DNA from: Pezicula radicicola
Taxonomy: Eukaryota; Ascomycota; Leotiomycetes; Helotiales; Dermateaceae
Assembly: GCA_003008705.1 (NCBI GenBank)
Contig: PDUO01000021.1
Span: 808,766 to 872,765, forward strand
Length of the DNA: 64,000 nucleotides
Direction of reading: 5' to 3'
The translations under genes and the position numbers were made by a program. A model generated the notes under the pieces. The model was not told where the DNA came from, did no database searches, and worked only from the letters and a program-made list of their open reading frames with translations. How positions within the stretch are numbered: position 1 is the first letter of the stretch; every line of letters begins with the position of its first letter. Below are positions 11,592 through 23,113 of this stretch, piece after piece.

Positions 11592-12542
11592 ATGAAGATC
11601 GAAGGAAGAACATTTGTAGTCTCTGGCGGGTACGTCTTCTCCAATTGCTATACACGTCCGACGAAGTATGGCTAACATGTTCTAGTGCTTCTGGACTCGG
11701 CCGAGCATGTGTTGTTGACATTTGCGCCCGTGGAGGCTATGCTGCGGTTCTTGATATGAATGAGGAGCTGGCAGAAGAGCTTTTGAAGGAAGTCGGCGGA
11801 GAAAAGATCAAGTTCTTCCAGACAAATGTTCTGGAGACTGAGAGCATTGAAGCTGCTGTGCAAGGCACGGTGCAATGGGCACAACAAACAGGAAGCCCCG
11901 TTGGCGGTGTAATTGCCGCTGCTGGCGTTGCCATCCCCGCTAAGGTGTGCACACATGCCACACAGAGCTTTGTGCAAAGCTAACGCCATGATAGATCCTC
12001 GACAAGAACCTTAAGCCCTTCCAGATGGAGGACTTCGACTTCGTGATGAATGTCAACGTACGCGGAACCATCGACCTCGTTCGACAATGCCTACCACACA
12101 TTGCGAAGACAACACCAGCTGATGAAGATGGGGAGCGTGGTATTGTGATAATGGTGGCATCTTCAGCTGCCTTTGATGGCCAGCCTGGACAAGTAGCATA
12201 CAGTGCTTCGAAAGGAGCTGTTGCTTCTCTTACACTGCCAATGACCAGAGATCTTGCGCGCTATGGAATCAGGGTTGTTACTATTGCACCGAGTCTCTTC
12301 GATTCAAGAATGACGTCTATGATGTCTGACAAAGTACGAGCTTCCTTGACAAGAGTGATGGAGTTCCCTGGTAAGTTCTACTCCAGTTCTACAAGGCGAG
12401 AGTGGTGCTAACATTGGCCATAGTTAGACCTGGGCGACCTCATGAATTTGCTCAACTTGTCACTCAGAGTATCGAGAATAAGATGCTCAATGGCGTTGTA
12501 CTTCGACTTGATGGAGGGATGCGAATGCCAAGCAAGATGTAA
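11592..12542 (+). CDS. Short-chain dehydrogenase, 3-hydroxyacyl-CoA dehydrogenase type-2 (HSD10)-like
   Basis: This is an NAD-dependent short-chain dehydrogenase/reductase. Four exons: 11592-11629, 11686-11944, 11995-12370 and 12424-12542, coding 263 aa, the usual length for HSD10. The dinucleotide site is SGGASGLGRA near the N-terminus. The acidic residue in AVLDMNE after beta-2 points to NAD rather than NADP. The catalytic motif is [14 protein letters not shown], preceded by the catalytic serine in [11 protein letters not shown]. The match of the YSASKG..TLP..RDLA..GIRV.TIAP stretch to HSD10 proteins supports fatty-acid or branched-chain acyl-CoA oxidation in mitochondria; this is family knowledge, and substrate was not tested. 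All introns have GTA donors and TAG acceptors. No cluster function is suggested. Confidence 0.85.
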
Positions 12543-14411
12543 TTTACATTCAACTGTTTATGAACGCACCACAAGAAAAATTGAAGTTGCTAAAGCTCTA
12601 GTGAGCCAATCATATAGTATACGTGGACTATTGTTTTATTTTTACATGACTACTTTCTAGCTCTTGCTAGGATACTCATGTGGTATGAAAATTTATTTAT
12701 GTCACTTAGAATACTAAGAGGCACAAGTGGAGCTCCTTGAATTGGTTCTTTCCTCTCTTTTATCCTTGGAAGACGCCTTCCCTTGTTATTCTTCAGCCTC
12801 TGTTCTCTCATCACATTGTTTTTCTGCAAAGCAAGGCTACCTATAGCAGAGTAATGATTGTGCTTTTGGTGCCCTGGCAAGCATTGCAGAAGTCTCTGTG
12901 GTCTGTGTGAATTGTTGCTCGTTGGTGAAGGTCAAACTATGCACAAATTGCTGCTAACCTTGGTAGAGGTGCCAACACAGAGTGCAATGACTGAACAAAC
13001 CAGACTTTCTATTGACTATCAGCAATCTGGCCTGTGGAAAGTTGGCAATCTGACCGCATGACCAAAAGAGTGGTAAGACCTGGAACATCAAGGTTACTTG
13101 ACTTTTCACAGATTCCTTACTTTAATATCCAATAGGAAGAGGGTCAGACCAAAGATCATTAACCGCTTCTTGAGCAACATTAATAATGACCCGCATGGTA
13201 CTATCGCTTCCCGCAACCACATCTGCTTGGCTATGGTCAACACCCAGAGGCACAAATATCCTATCATCTGATGAAAACCAAGGAAAAAAGAAGAGCTTCT
13301 AGGTTTCTATAGCAGCTACTATTCGCGTAGCAGCGGTCGCACTTGTTGACAGCAATGAAGTAGCTTGTCCGCAATATAGTAGAATTTTACTTGGTTCAGC
13401 TTGTGCTAAGTTTGTAGTACCACAGGTCTGCTCCTCTAGAAAACAGCACTGAAGTCAGAAGGCTCATGCCCGAATGCGACAGGGGATCGCAACCATAGAT
13501 TCAGTCCGGAAACCGGGAGGTAACGTTCCAAGATGTAAAAGAGTTGTGGATCCTGCCGCCAAAACGAAGCTTTTTCTTGTTGTAGATAGGCGGAAGGACT
13601 GCCTCCGCTGTGGAACAGACTCGTTCGATGCAAAGTACGAAGCATTTACAACAACTAGCTAGGGTGCAAAAATCTCCGACTGGCTCCGCGAGTGGCAGCC
13701 AGATAAATTGAAGTCAGGCTATCAGTGGATGAATTCAAACGTACAGTAACCAAAAGTGGAAGGAACTTTGGTGGGTTGAAGTTGATAGACAGGACAGGCT
13801 TCTGGATTGTCTTTTCTTTAGCCGGACTTGGGGGATAAAGGCGATAATGCAGGTACCAACAAACCTTCTAATTTATGTCTAGCCAGCCTACTGGGAATTG
13901 AAAAGATAATTGGTACAGTGACATGGAACAAAACTGCCAGGCAAAGAAAGAAAGGACCCCTCCACCCCTCAACCCCACCATTGATACTGGTCGCTTATCA
14001 GTAACACATTGCCGTGTAAACTTCGGTGAAATAATCATCCTATATGCACTGTACTATACTGTGACGTCCACCACACATGAGGGACCTTCTTTGTGCTGCC
14101 ATGCCCCTTCACTTCTCACACCCTTTTACAACCCAATTGCTACTGCGGATACTCCCCGTGTATCCCCTGGAGCCAACTATATGTTGGGTTTTATTTGGGT
14201 AGACATGCCTCCCTCAAAAGCTCCCTGCCCTGGCTGGACCTTGGATCTGACTAGGAGCGGGAATGAACACCCCGCATCCTAACTCGTCAGGGAAGGGGGC
14301 ATGCGACTTGCTTTGTTGTAATTCAACAGACCTATCACTCACTACAGCATATCGGACGAAGCCACCGAGTACCTCATGCCGTAATCATATTATATTATAT
14401 ATACATAGAAG
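12543..14411. other. Long intergenic region with minus-strand coding relics
   Basis: No intact gene is seen. On the minus strand about 12700-12980 reads in one frame with a single TGA and contains a basic segment (VMREQRLKNNKGRRLPRIKE) reminiscent of the C-terminal part of Fot1/pogo transposases. From about 13300 down to TAA 13122-13124 another frame looks coding (FFFPWFSSDDRIFVPLGVDH). Both look like truncated remains. The segment 13900-14411 upstream of mndB contains TATA-like repeats at about 14389-14404. Confidence 0.4.
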
Positions 14412-17100
14412 ATGCGGACCGACCACGCCTTCGCTTCATCTCCCCAGAGCTCACATGCCCACGGCCCCAAGATGTTTCAACACACCATCACTGCAATCGA
14501 CAAGCATTGGACCTTCAAGCAGGCAGACAACGAGGACTCCAAGTTTCTCCCTGTTGCGCAGTTCCCTACCAACGTTCATCTTGACCTCATTGCCAATAAA
14601 ATCATCCCCGATCCCTTTATTGGAAAGAACGAGAACGATGTGCAGTGGATTGGCGAGGCTGTCTGGGTTTACAAGACGACTTTCCCCTCCCCGAAGCTAT
14701 CCGATGACGACCGAAGTAATGTCAAGGCCGTGTTGGCATTTGACGGATTAGATACGTATGCGACAGTACTGCTGAATGGCAAGGAGATTCTGAAGACGGA
14801 GAGCATGTTCAACCCAGAACGAGTGGACGTAACAACACATTTAAGGAAGGAAGGGGACAACGAGCTGGAGATTACATTTGAGAGCGCGTATCTTAAAGGT
14901 TGTGCCATTGTTGAAAAGTACCCTGATCATCATTGGGGCTGCTGGAATGGTGACACTTCTAGATTGGCTGTCCGGAAAGCACAGTATCACTGGGTAAGGA
15001 TGTCTTGCATACGGTGTACTAAGTGCTAATATTGTTGTTCAGGGATGGGATTGGGGACCAACGCTTATGACCTGTGGACCATGGCGACCAATCAATCTAG
15101 AAGTCTACGAGTCACGGATAGCAGATCTTCATTTTACACAGGATGTTGATAAATCACTGAAATCTGCAGAACTCGTTGCGAAGGCCGATGTAGAAGGCTC
15201 AGCATCAGAGGTCAAATTCGTAATATCATTGGATGGAAAGGAAGTAGATTCAAAAAGTGCAAAGGTCTCGAATGGTCAAGCTACACATACATTCAGAATG
15301 GAAGACCCCGCCTTATGGTTTCCAATCAGGTATGGCGAGCAACCATTATACACTCTCAAAGCTGTCCTCCTCCACGCAGGTTCTTCGGTAGACAGCCAAA
15401 GCAAGAAGTTTGGCTTAAGAAGGGCAGAGCTTATTCAAAGACCCATGAAAGAACAGCCAGGAACGACTTTCTTTTTCCAAATCAACAATATTCCCATCTT
15501 CTGTGGAGGCAGTGACTGGATCCCCGCAGACAACTTCATTCCCAGAATCAGCAAAGAGAAATACTATGACTGGGTAAAGTTGGTAGCAGACGGAAACCAG
15601 TTCATGATTAGGGTTTGGGGTGGTGGTATTTTCGAGGAGCAGGCATTTTACGATGCTTGTGATGAGCTGGGAATTCTTGTCTGGCAGGATTTCATGTTTG
15701 GGTGTGGAAACTACCCTGCATTCCCTGAATTCCTTGCATTAGTCAAGACCGAGGCGGAAGAGAACATAAAACTTCTCAGACATCATCCTTCCATCGTCAT
15801 TTGGGCCGGAAACAACGAAGACTACCAGTACCAGGAACAACAAGGCCTCACATACGAGCCCGAGAATAAGGATGCTGAGAGCTGGCTCAAGACCAACTTC
15901 CCCGCGAGATATATTTACGAGAAGGTTCTTGCAGACGCCTGCAGTGAGCTGATTCCAGATACTTACTACCATTTTGGATCACCTTATGGAGGTAAAGATA
16001 CTACAGATCCCACCGTCGGAGACATACATCAGTGGAACGTGTGGCATGGTTCTCAGGAGAAATATCAAAATTTCGATAAGCTTGTTGGACGATTCGTTTC
16101 CGAATTTGGCATGGAAGCATTTCCCAACATTAAGACAATAGACGCTTTCCTACCTCTGGGAAAGGATGACCCAGACAGATACCCCCAATCTTCAACAGTA
16201 GATTTCCATAATAAAGCAGATGGACATGAGCGCCGAATAGCACTTTATCTTGTCGAGAACTTCCGTTACGCCCCCGATCCAATTGAGCAGTTCATCTACT
16301 CAACGCAACTCATGCAAGCCGAATGCTTAGCTAGTGCATACCGACTCTGGAAACGACAATGGAAAGGCCCAGGCCGTGAATATTGTGGTGGCGCACTTGT
16401 CTGGCAAATAAATGATTGTTGGCCTGTGACCTCCTGGGCTATTGTCGACTATTATCTCCGCCCTAAACACGCATACTACACTGTCAAGCGAGAAATGGCT
16501 CCTATATCTTGTGGCATAACCCGTAAAGAGCATGCCATCCCCGCCAACAAATACACACGCGTTAACATTACACGCACATATAAGATTGAGATTTGGGGTT
16601 CCAACCTTACATTGGGTGACTTGAAAGTGGATGTTGTCGTCAAAGCATTCGATGTTATCACTGGCAAGGAGACATTCTCCAAAACTGTCAAGTCAAATTT
16701 CCTTCTCGAAGAGAACCGCAGCACCGAAATAATCGAGATGGAAGTCCCCGTATCCAAGAAAAATATAGGAGAAGAAAACCGTATCGTGGTTGCAGCTTAC
16801 CTCATACAAGAAGGCCAGCAAATCGCACGTTACGTAAATTGGCCCGAACCACTCAAATATGTGCATCTTCAGAAACCGAAACATCTAACTGCGGAAATCA
16901 GCAAGGATGGTAAGGTAGTAGAACTTAGTTCTGAGGTTCCTGTTAAGGGTGTTGCTTTGGAGATTGAAGGGGATGATGATGAAGGGGTTGTGTTTGAGGA
17001 TAATCTTGTTGATGTTGTGCCTGGTGAGGTGGTTTCTATTGGGGTTAAGGGTGCTAATAAGGGGACGAAGGTTGGGGTTAGGTATTTGGGGATGTTGTAG
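14412..17100 (+). CDS. mndB: Beta-mannosidase, GH2, intracellular (MndB type)
   Basis: This enzyme removes terminal beta-linked mannose from oligosaccharides. Two exons, 14412-14993 and 15043-17100, are joined by a 49-nt intron with a GTAAGG donor, a GCTAAT branch and an AG acceptor. Starting at 14412 gives 879 aa; the ATG at 14472 (MFQHTITAID) would give 859 aa, closer to the usual fungal MndB size. GH2 architecture is visible: sugar-binding domain (IGEAVWVYKTTF, YPDHHWGCWNGD, HWGWDWGPTL), immunoglobulin-like domain, then TIM barrel. The acid/base Glu is in WAGNNEDYQ (about residue 453) and the nucleophile Glu in VSEFGMEAFP (about residue 548). There is no signal peptide, so it is expected to be intracellular, which separates it from the secreted GH2 MndA type. 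It is unrelated to the cluster downstream. Confidence 0.93.
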
Positions 17101-17320
17101 TTAGTGCTTGGGTGCTCTGTAGAAGTTCTTAAATAGCTTTATAGAGCAAGGTAGGTAGGCAGGTGGGTAGGTTGTTAGGTATTCTGAGAATGAAATCATA
17201 TGACATCTGAAGCATTCTGCGATGATGAGGTAGAATTGCTTTAGTTGATCTTTGATTTGAGTAAAGCCTAATTGAAAGTGAGAGTATCAACTCAACTACA
17301 TCCGTAGGTAGGTAAAATTT

Positions 17321-19474
17321 TCAATCATCAAGACCACCCCACTCGCCATCCTCAACAACCTCAATCTTCTCTCCATCTCGTACCCTCCTCTTACTCCCCT
17401 CAATAGCACCTCTCTTCTTATTCTCCAATTTCCTCTCATATCCACTCTTAGTACTAATCTGCATTTTCTTGCCTCCCTTCTCCTTCCCTCCTTTATCTTT
17501 ACCAACCTTATCCTTACCACCCACCCCCGATCTCCTAGCCTCAACGCCATACAACTTCAACCTCTTCTTATCCTCCTTACTAACCTTCGGTAACGCATCC
17601 AAAAACCATTTCTGAACACTAGCCTCGCTAGCAGGTTTCCCAGCTTGTTTCTCAGATGCTGCTATTATATTGGCGATATCTCGAACATAGGGTATATCTT
17701 CTTTCGTATATAATGTTACTGCTATACCGCCGTCTCGACCAGCTCGACCGGTTCTTCCTACGCGATGGATGTATGATGCGCCGGAATTGGGGACGTCGTA
17801 GTTTACTACTCCGTTAATACCGCGGAAATCTATGCCGCGGGATAGGATGTCCGTGGTTATTAGGATCCAGATTTCGCCGTTGCGGAAACGCGTCATTACG
17901 TTGGAGCGGGAGGAGTCTGAGAGGTCGGAGTGTAGGACTGCTATTCTTGTGGAGCCGCCGGCTTCGGCGGGAATGTCGTAGAGTAGTTCGGAGTGGAGGG
18001 CTACTGCTCGGGGGATTGTTTGGGTGAAGACTAGGAAGGGAGGACGGAGGGATTGTGTAGTTTCTGATGAGCTGGAGGTGGGGTGGAGGAGTTGGCGGAG
18101 GGCTATTAGTTTTCCTGGTTCCGTGGCTGCGTAGGTGAGGCGGTGGGTGATGTTGGGGATTGCGGAGTCTTTTAGGCCTACTACTAGGCGGATGATTCGT
18201 GCTGGGGTGTCGAGGTTTAGGCGTTGTCTTCGTTCTTGGATGGTTGTGGAGGCTAATGCTTCGATATTTGAGCCCATTGTTGCTGACCAGAGAGTCACGC
18301 GGAGATCTGGATTTGTACACGCTTCCCATATTCCGAGTGTTTGTTCTCTGAATAGTGGATCAAGAAGTACATCGGCTTCGTCTAGTACTAGTGTACGGAC
18401 AGAAGGTAAGGGAGATTTCGAGAGGGCGTGGACCAGAATTAGAGGTGTAGTAACCAAGATATCTGCTTTCGCCAATGGTTGTGCTGTCCCTTTCTTCGGT
18501 TTCTCCTCCTCTTCATCATCTTCCTCACTCTCACTTGAATCTTGCTCCTCGGCTGTCTCATTGCCTACCACAATCCTCATACCCTTCCGCATTCCAACAA
18601 CTTTAATCCCTGTTCCAATGCTCAGCTTCTTGGCCTCATTCACAATCTGGCTGGCAAGTTCCTTTGTAGGTGCAACAATGATTCCTTCCAGTTCGTGTGC
18701 GCCTTTGTCCTGACTAGTTCTCCTTCGCTGTAAGATACTATTCACCATAGGTATGAGAAACGCCAGAGTCTTTCCACTTCCTGTAGGCGCAACAGCCAGC
18801 AGATCCAAAGTCGAGACATCCCCCAACTCCTCTATAGAATCTCCAAGGGCGGTCTTTGGCTGCAAGAGCAAAGGCAAACTTCCCATCTGAACTTCCGTTG
18901 GAATTTTGTAGCCCTGTCCCGCCAGATTCTCATTGAGCCTACCAGAAATGCCATACGTCGTCCGCAATTCCGCAAAGTCCATCAAAGGTTGCGGATACAG
19001 TTGTTTGAACTCATCCTTAGTACTCGGTACCGGCTTACTAGACTTGGACTTCTTCGACTTCTTGATTTTCTTCTCAGGTAATTTGCTAGCAGGGAGAAGC
19101 GTAAGCTTCAATCGATGTGAGCGTAATATCTGCCGACATTCTCCTTCATCCAACAATTGCGCCTCGCTGATTTTTGTTTCCTGCGCGACTTCTCCTTCAA
19201 CATCACTCTCGTTCTTCTTCCCCTTCTTCACTTTCTTACTCGCATCTTTCTGCGCAAAGAAATCCAATCCCTCATCATCCTCGTCTTGTGTCTGCTGCGC
19301 CTCTACTTTCTCTCCTCCGCGCTTCCTCTTCTTCCCTCTGGATTCGGGTACTGCATCGTGGTATAATTGGGGATTTGCTGGTGTACCTGCCGATGGTAGC
19401 TTTGGCGCATCTTTGCTAGATCCAGGTTTGTTTGTCTGCTTCGTTGGGCGTGATAGGAGCTTGAGGATATCCAT
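17321..19474 (-). CDS. rok1: DEAD-box ATP-dependent RNA helicase Rok1
   Basis: This nucleolar helicase works in early 40S ribosome assembly (18S rRNA processing). A single 717-aa exon starts MDILKLLSR, the typical Rok1 opening. A lysine-rich N-terminal third is followed by the helicase core: Q-motif region (GYKIPTEVQMGSLPLLL), motif I APTGSGKT, PTKELA, motif II VLDEADVLLD (DEAD), motif III WSAT, motif V DILSRGIDFRGI and motif VI HRVGRTGRAG. An acidic low-complexity insert (EQDSSESEEDDEEEEKP) lies between motif I and motif II. The C-terminus is very basic (GGKDKVGKDKGGKEK). Fungal Rok1 proteins have this length and layout. It is a conserved single-copy housekeeping gene and marks the ordinary chromosome backbone left of the repeats. 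Confidence 0.93.
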   Translation of the reverse strand: MDILKLLSRPTKQTNKPGSSKDAPKLPSAGTPANPQLYHDAVPESRGKKRKRGGEKVEAQQTQDEDDEGLDFFAQKDASKKVKKGKKNESDVEGEVAQETKISEAQLLDEGECRQILRSHRLKLTLLPASKLPEKKIKKSKKSKSSKPVPSTKDEFKQLYPQPLMDFAELRTTYGISGRLNENLAGQGYKIPTEVQMGSLPLLLQPKTALGDSIEELGDVSTLDLLAVAPTGSGKTLAFLIPMVNSILQRRRTSQDKGAHELEGIIVAPTKELASQIVNEAKKLSIGTGIKVVGMRKGMRIVVGNETAEEQDSSESEEDDEEEEKPKKGTAQPLAKADILVTTPLILVHALSKSPLPSVRTLVLDEADVLLDPLFREQTLGIWEACTNPDLRVTLWSATMGSNIEALASTTIQERRQRLNLDTPARIIRLVVGLKDSAIPNITHRLTYAATEPGKLIALRQLLHPTSSSSETTQSLRPPFLVFTQTIPRAVALHSELLYDIPAEAGGSTRIAVLHSDLSDSSRSNVMTRFRNGEIWILITTDILSRGIDFRGINGVVNYDVPNSGASYIHRVGRTGRAGRDGGIAVTLYTKEDIPYVRDIANIIAASEKQAGKPASEASVQKWFLDALPKVSKEDKKRLKLYGVEARRSGVGGKDKVGKDKGGKEKGGKKMQISTKSGYERKLENKKRGAIEGSKRRVRDGEKIEVVEDGEWGGLDD

Positions 19475-20266
19475 TTTCGTGTTGAGCGATGCTGAGGGGG
19501 GTTGCGAAGGGATTCGCCTTCATATTTTTTGGACGAGCGAAAATATTCTGCCGTCCCGCTCTCACCGCCTTTATCGCTTAAATGCCTATATGAGAGGCAT
19601 AAGTTTCGCGCTCCCATTCTCCTCATTGATGAGGAGCAGAGTTCTCCCCATGATGTAACTGAACAAACTGTTTATCTGGTGCCTATAGGAGTAGAAACAG
19701 ACTTAAGCAAGCCTGTAAATTTTGAAGGTCTAACACCAATTTATTCCTGCCAAAATCGATCAAAGATAGAACTAATTTTGGATAAAGGTGATATTTGGGA
19801 TAGCGAGAACGTTGTTGCCACTACTCTTTAAGAAGCTGTCCGTTTTATTTTGGAAGAGGATGAAATGGAATTGAAGATATTTTCTAATGATAGAGATATG
19901 AGTGTATTTGATCCTTTCAATAATCTTCTGACCACAGCTCTGGGAAAGGTAGAGAGAAGTGGATATAGCCGAGACAAACTTGGGTCTCCAACAGGCTGGA
20001 TTGACGAGGAAAATCCTCTTGGGGGCGGGCATGATTGCGAATTATCGAATCATGTTGGGAAATGGCAGGTATCAAGACACAATAGGACGAAACCCAACCC
20101 CTATGTATAGATCTCGAATAAAATGTGGTTCATCTACTTGACTTGGGTAACTCACTCAAACAGATAAACAGAATAGTCTTGTGCGGATATCTCTATATAT
20201 TTTCTGCTAAATATTTGCCTTCGAAACTAAATACTTACCCTTAGCACTAAACCTAACCACTGTCTT
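19475..20266. other. Intergenic, rok1 promoter side
   Basis: This is the spacer upstream of rok1 and downstream of the dehydrogenase. Open frames of 86-109 codons here have no recognisable features and are probably chance. A copy of the dispersed repeat (CTTGGGTAACTCACTCAAA) lies at about 20140-20160. Confidence 0.5.
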
Positions 20267-21402
20267 CTACTTTTCATTGGGACCTGCAATCAAAACCTTG
20301 ATACCCTTCCCAGCCTTGACACTCTTAAAGGCTTCTTCCGCATCTTGGAACTTAACCGTCCCTGAAATCAACCTCTTGACATCCACCTTTCCAGCAGCCA
20401 CCAAATCAACCGCCAATTGATAATCACCGCTGCCGTATCTGAAACTTCCTCTCGCAGTAACCTCTTTCAAACAAAGAGCCATAATTGGGAAAGTAATATC
20501 GCTCTTTCCCATCCCCCCTTGCACGTAAGTTCCTCCTCTGCGAACAACATGCAGTGAAGTTTGGATAGAAGGCTCCGCGCCACTGGCATCGATAACGGCA
20601 TCTGCACCCTCACCGAGGCCGCACTCCTTAATCAAATTAGCAGCGTTCTCTTCTGCCGATACACGAGCAGGTGTAAACGTATGTGTGGCAGCATAACTAG
20701 CCGCAAACTCCAATCTCTGTGGCTGAATATCAACAGAAACGATTTTACTCGCTCCGTAAGCTCTAGCAATTGCGCAACAGAGAAGACCAACAGGACCCGC
20801 GCCCATAACTACGCAAGTCTGACCAGGCTTGATATCGGCTTGCTTGACGATGTGGACTGCGACAGCCAGGGGTTCGATGAGTGCGCCTTCTTGGAGGGAG
20901 ACGTGTTCGGGGAGCTTATAACAGAAGTCTTCGGGCGAGGAGTAAAAACCACAGAGTGTGCCGTCAATTGGGGGAGTAGCAGCGAATCTCATATCTGGGC
21001 ACAGATTGTAGTGTCCTGATAAGCAGGGCGGGCATCGTCGACATGGAAATCCTGGTTCCAAGGCAACTCTATCACCGACTTTGATATTCTTGACAGATGG
21101 CCCAACTGAGACAACGGTCCCGGCGCTTTCGTGCCCAAGAACCATGGGCTCTTTCAGCACGTACGATCCAATTGAGCCATGCTGCCAGTAATGGACGTCA
21201 CTGCCACAGATACCCGTGTAATTTATTGCGAGGACGACATCATGAGGATCGGTGGGCTTAGGTAGGGGCTTTTCAGCAAAGCTAACATCGAAGGCTTTGT
21301 TCAAAATGAAAGAGAGGTTCTGTTCTGTTATTAGACTGTGTTCACGAAGAAATGATAGGATAATGTGGGATAGCAAGATGTACGCACGCTTTTGCCCTCC
21401 AT
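20267..21402 (-). CDS. Xylitol/sorbitol dehydrogenase (D-xylulose reductase), zinc MDR family
   Basis: This enzyme oxidises xylitol to D-xylulose (or sorbitol to fructose) with NAD in cytosolic pentose catabolism. A 15-nt first exon (21402-21388, MEGKS) is joined by a 68-nt intron to exon 2 (21319-20267), giving 355 aa, the usual size. Catalytic zinc ligands are in GICGSDVHYWQHG and LGHESAGTVV. A structural zinc cysteine cluster is in GFPCRRCPPCLSGHYNLC, and the nucleotide-binding motif is VMGAGPVGLL. An Asp in IVSVDIQPQR after beta-2 indicates NAD preference. The tiny first exon replaces a longer open frame that would start upstream without a credible initiator. Family membership is secure; xylitol versus sorbitol preference is inferred. 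Confidence 0.9.
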
Positions 21403-22643
21403 GTTGCAACTTATCAAGTGGTGGATGACTGCTCGAGATAAACGGTGGCAAGGAGTGAAATAAAGGCAAATATGCAGAAAAATATGGCAAATTATCTATT
21501 CTCGGTGGGCTGCAGAGGAAAAGTTGGACTCACTGGGAACTCATGAACTTTTGTCCAGCTCGGGTTACTTGCCCCCGCCGAAATTTGGACCCCGCCACCA
21601 GCAGACCTTAGCCATTTTCCTTTTATCCGCTCCAATCACGGATCTCGCTCAGGAATTGCTTTTAGCCGGTGTACATGTGACTTACAGAGTAGAAAGAAAA
21701 AGATGCTTCATTTCGAAAAGGAATAATAATAATTTTAACTATATGATGAAAGAGTAAGCTTTAGGAGGGCTACTTGTCTGTTTGCAAAGACAAGAGCTTG
21801 ATACGGGCCTTACCGTAAAGTGTGACTCGCCAAGAAGAAATCTATTATTCTAATTTTTGCTGAAAAAACAAAGCTCCACTTAAGTTAGATAAGTAACTCA
21901 TTTTCTTCGAGTAACCAACTTAATTTGAGTGACTGACCTCTCGATCTAGGTAGCTCGCTAAATTTCATTACCCGAGCTTAGATTAGCTTTAACTTATAAA
22001 CACTTTCTAAGAACAAGCAAATTTCACTTAATTGACTTGATTTGAGTAACTAACCTGGGTAATTTAAGTAATGATGTTAATTTAAGCAAGTTACCTCTTG
22101 GCCTAGGTAGCTCGCCAAATTGCACCTTCTAAACCTCAACCAATAACGCTCACTTATAACTTTAACACTCCCAAGGCCTCTAGCCTCTATGTAAAATGAC
22201 AACAACTCTTGCTCCCTTTGGCTTAGAGGCTTCTACAAATCTAGCTGCTAAATATACTCTAGCGTTTATATAAACGTACTAATAACTAGCATAATACCAA
22301 CCATTTTATCTTTATCGAGTTATTAGACGATGTTGTTAAATGTATTTATATCTCTGCGTTCCCCAAATTATACGATGCTTAGTTGGACGAGGAAGTTGTA
22401 TTTCGGGCAGTGCGGGAGGCCTTTTGGATCGATGTATTTGGAGTCTGTACTAGGATGTAAAGGGATCTCGGGCGGGTACAGGGCAGCGAAGATATTAGCA
22501 AGAGCTTTCCAATAACTCAGATTATTCTTTTAACACACTTAATCATGATAACTCTCTTGACTCAAGTAATCCCAAGTGGGCTACTCAGATCAAATGTCAC
22601 GAAAAATGGATAGTAAATCAGGCCAAAAAGTTTTGTATTAAAT
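21403..22643. repeat. Intergenic with several copies of the GAGTTACTCA-like dispersed repeat
   Basis: The 5' end includes the dehydrogenase promoter. Between about 21885 and 22135 there are tandem-like degenerate units alternating 'TTGAGTAACTAACCT' and 'CTAGGTAGCTCGC', with more near 22545-22585. The half that reads CTAGGTAGCTCGC(T/C)AAATT occurs twice (about 21945 and 22112). I see no gene. Confidence 0.55.
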
Positions 22644-23113
22644 TTATTTATAATAGCTCGCTATTGAGTAGCCGAGCGCCACCACAGACACAACCAAGCT
22701 CGCAACCCCAGCCCCCGTATCGACCCAAGGCCGCCATGCCACCAGTCTAGCGCTAACCCGACCACTCTCCAAATCTAACTTTCACAAACCTCAATTAGCA
22801 CTGTCACCAACCCCATCCAACTTCTTTCTACACTTACCGTGCCTCCAAGCACCCACTGCTCCAACTCTGCCTTGCTCTGTTCCGTCTATCACCATCTCCA
22901 CAACTCCCTCCACCTGCTTGCGCAGACAACAGCCCACTTCTTTTCCAAAAGTATATAGGCCTTCTCTTGAAAGCCACTTAGCACCCAACTCACAACGACT
23001 TGACTACTCTGCAAACAACCCATATATACCTTACACTTCCTCCTGTCAAATCCCACTAGCCTCTTAAAAGCTTTCAACCCAGCGAGCCTGCCCTCAGCAC
23101 ACTCTTTATACAT
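22644..23113 (-). pseudogene. Possible small gene or relic with a C-terminal membrane segment
   Basis: The product is unrecognised. The minus strand from ATG 23113 reads about 74 codons (MYKECAEGRLAGLKAFKRLV...) to two adjacent stops. The same frame then resumes (TEQSKAELEQWVLGGT) up to a GTAAGT donor. After an intron with a CTAAT branch, LDLESGRVSARLVAWRPW is followed by a hydrophobic segment (AGVASLVVSVVALGYSIASY) ending at TAA 22644-22646. The base composition is unlike its AT-rich surroundings. The double stop could be bypassed by another intron, so this could be an intact small membrane-anchored protein or a broken one. Confidence 0.3.

Noticed and set aside
13923..14751. Two plus-strand open frames before mndB
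   Set aside because: They run into the mndB exon in other frames and show no conserved features; treated as promoter and shadow.
18135..18713. Plus-strand open frame of 192 codons
   Set aside because: It lies wholly antisense to the helicase core of rok1, whose motifs are intact; a shadow frame.
18933..19658. Plus-strand open frame of 241 codons with apparent hydrophobic runs
   Set aside because: It is antisense to the Lys/Glu-rich N-terminus of rok1; the Phe/Leu/Ser richness is the complement of Lys/Glu/Arg codons.
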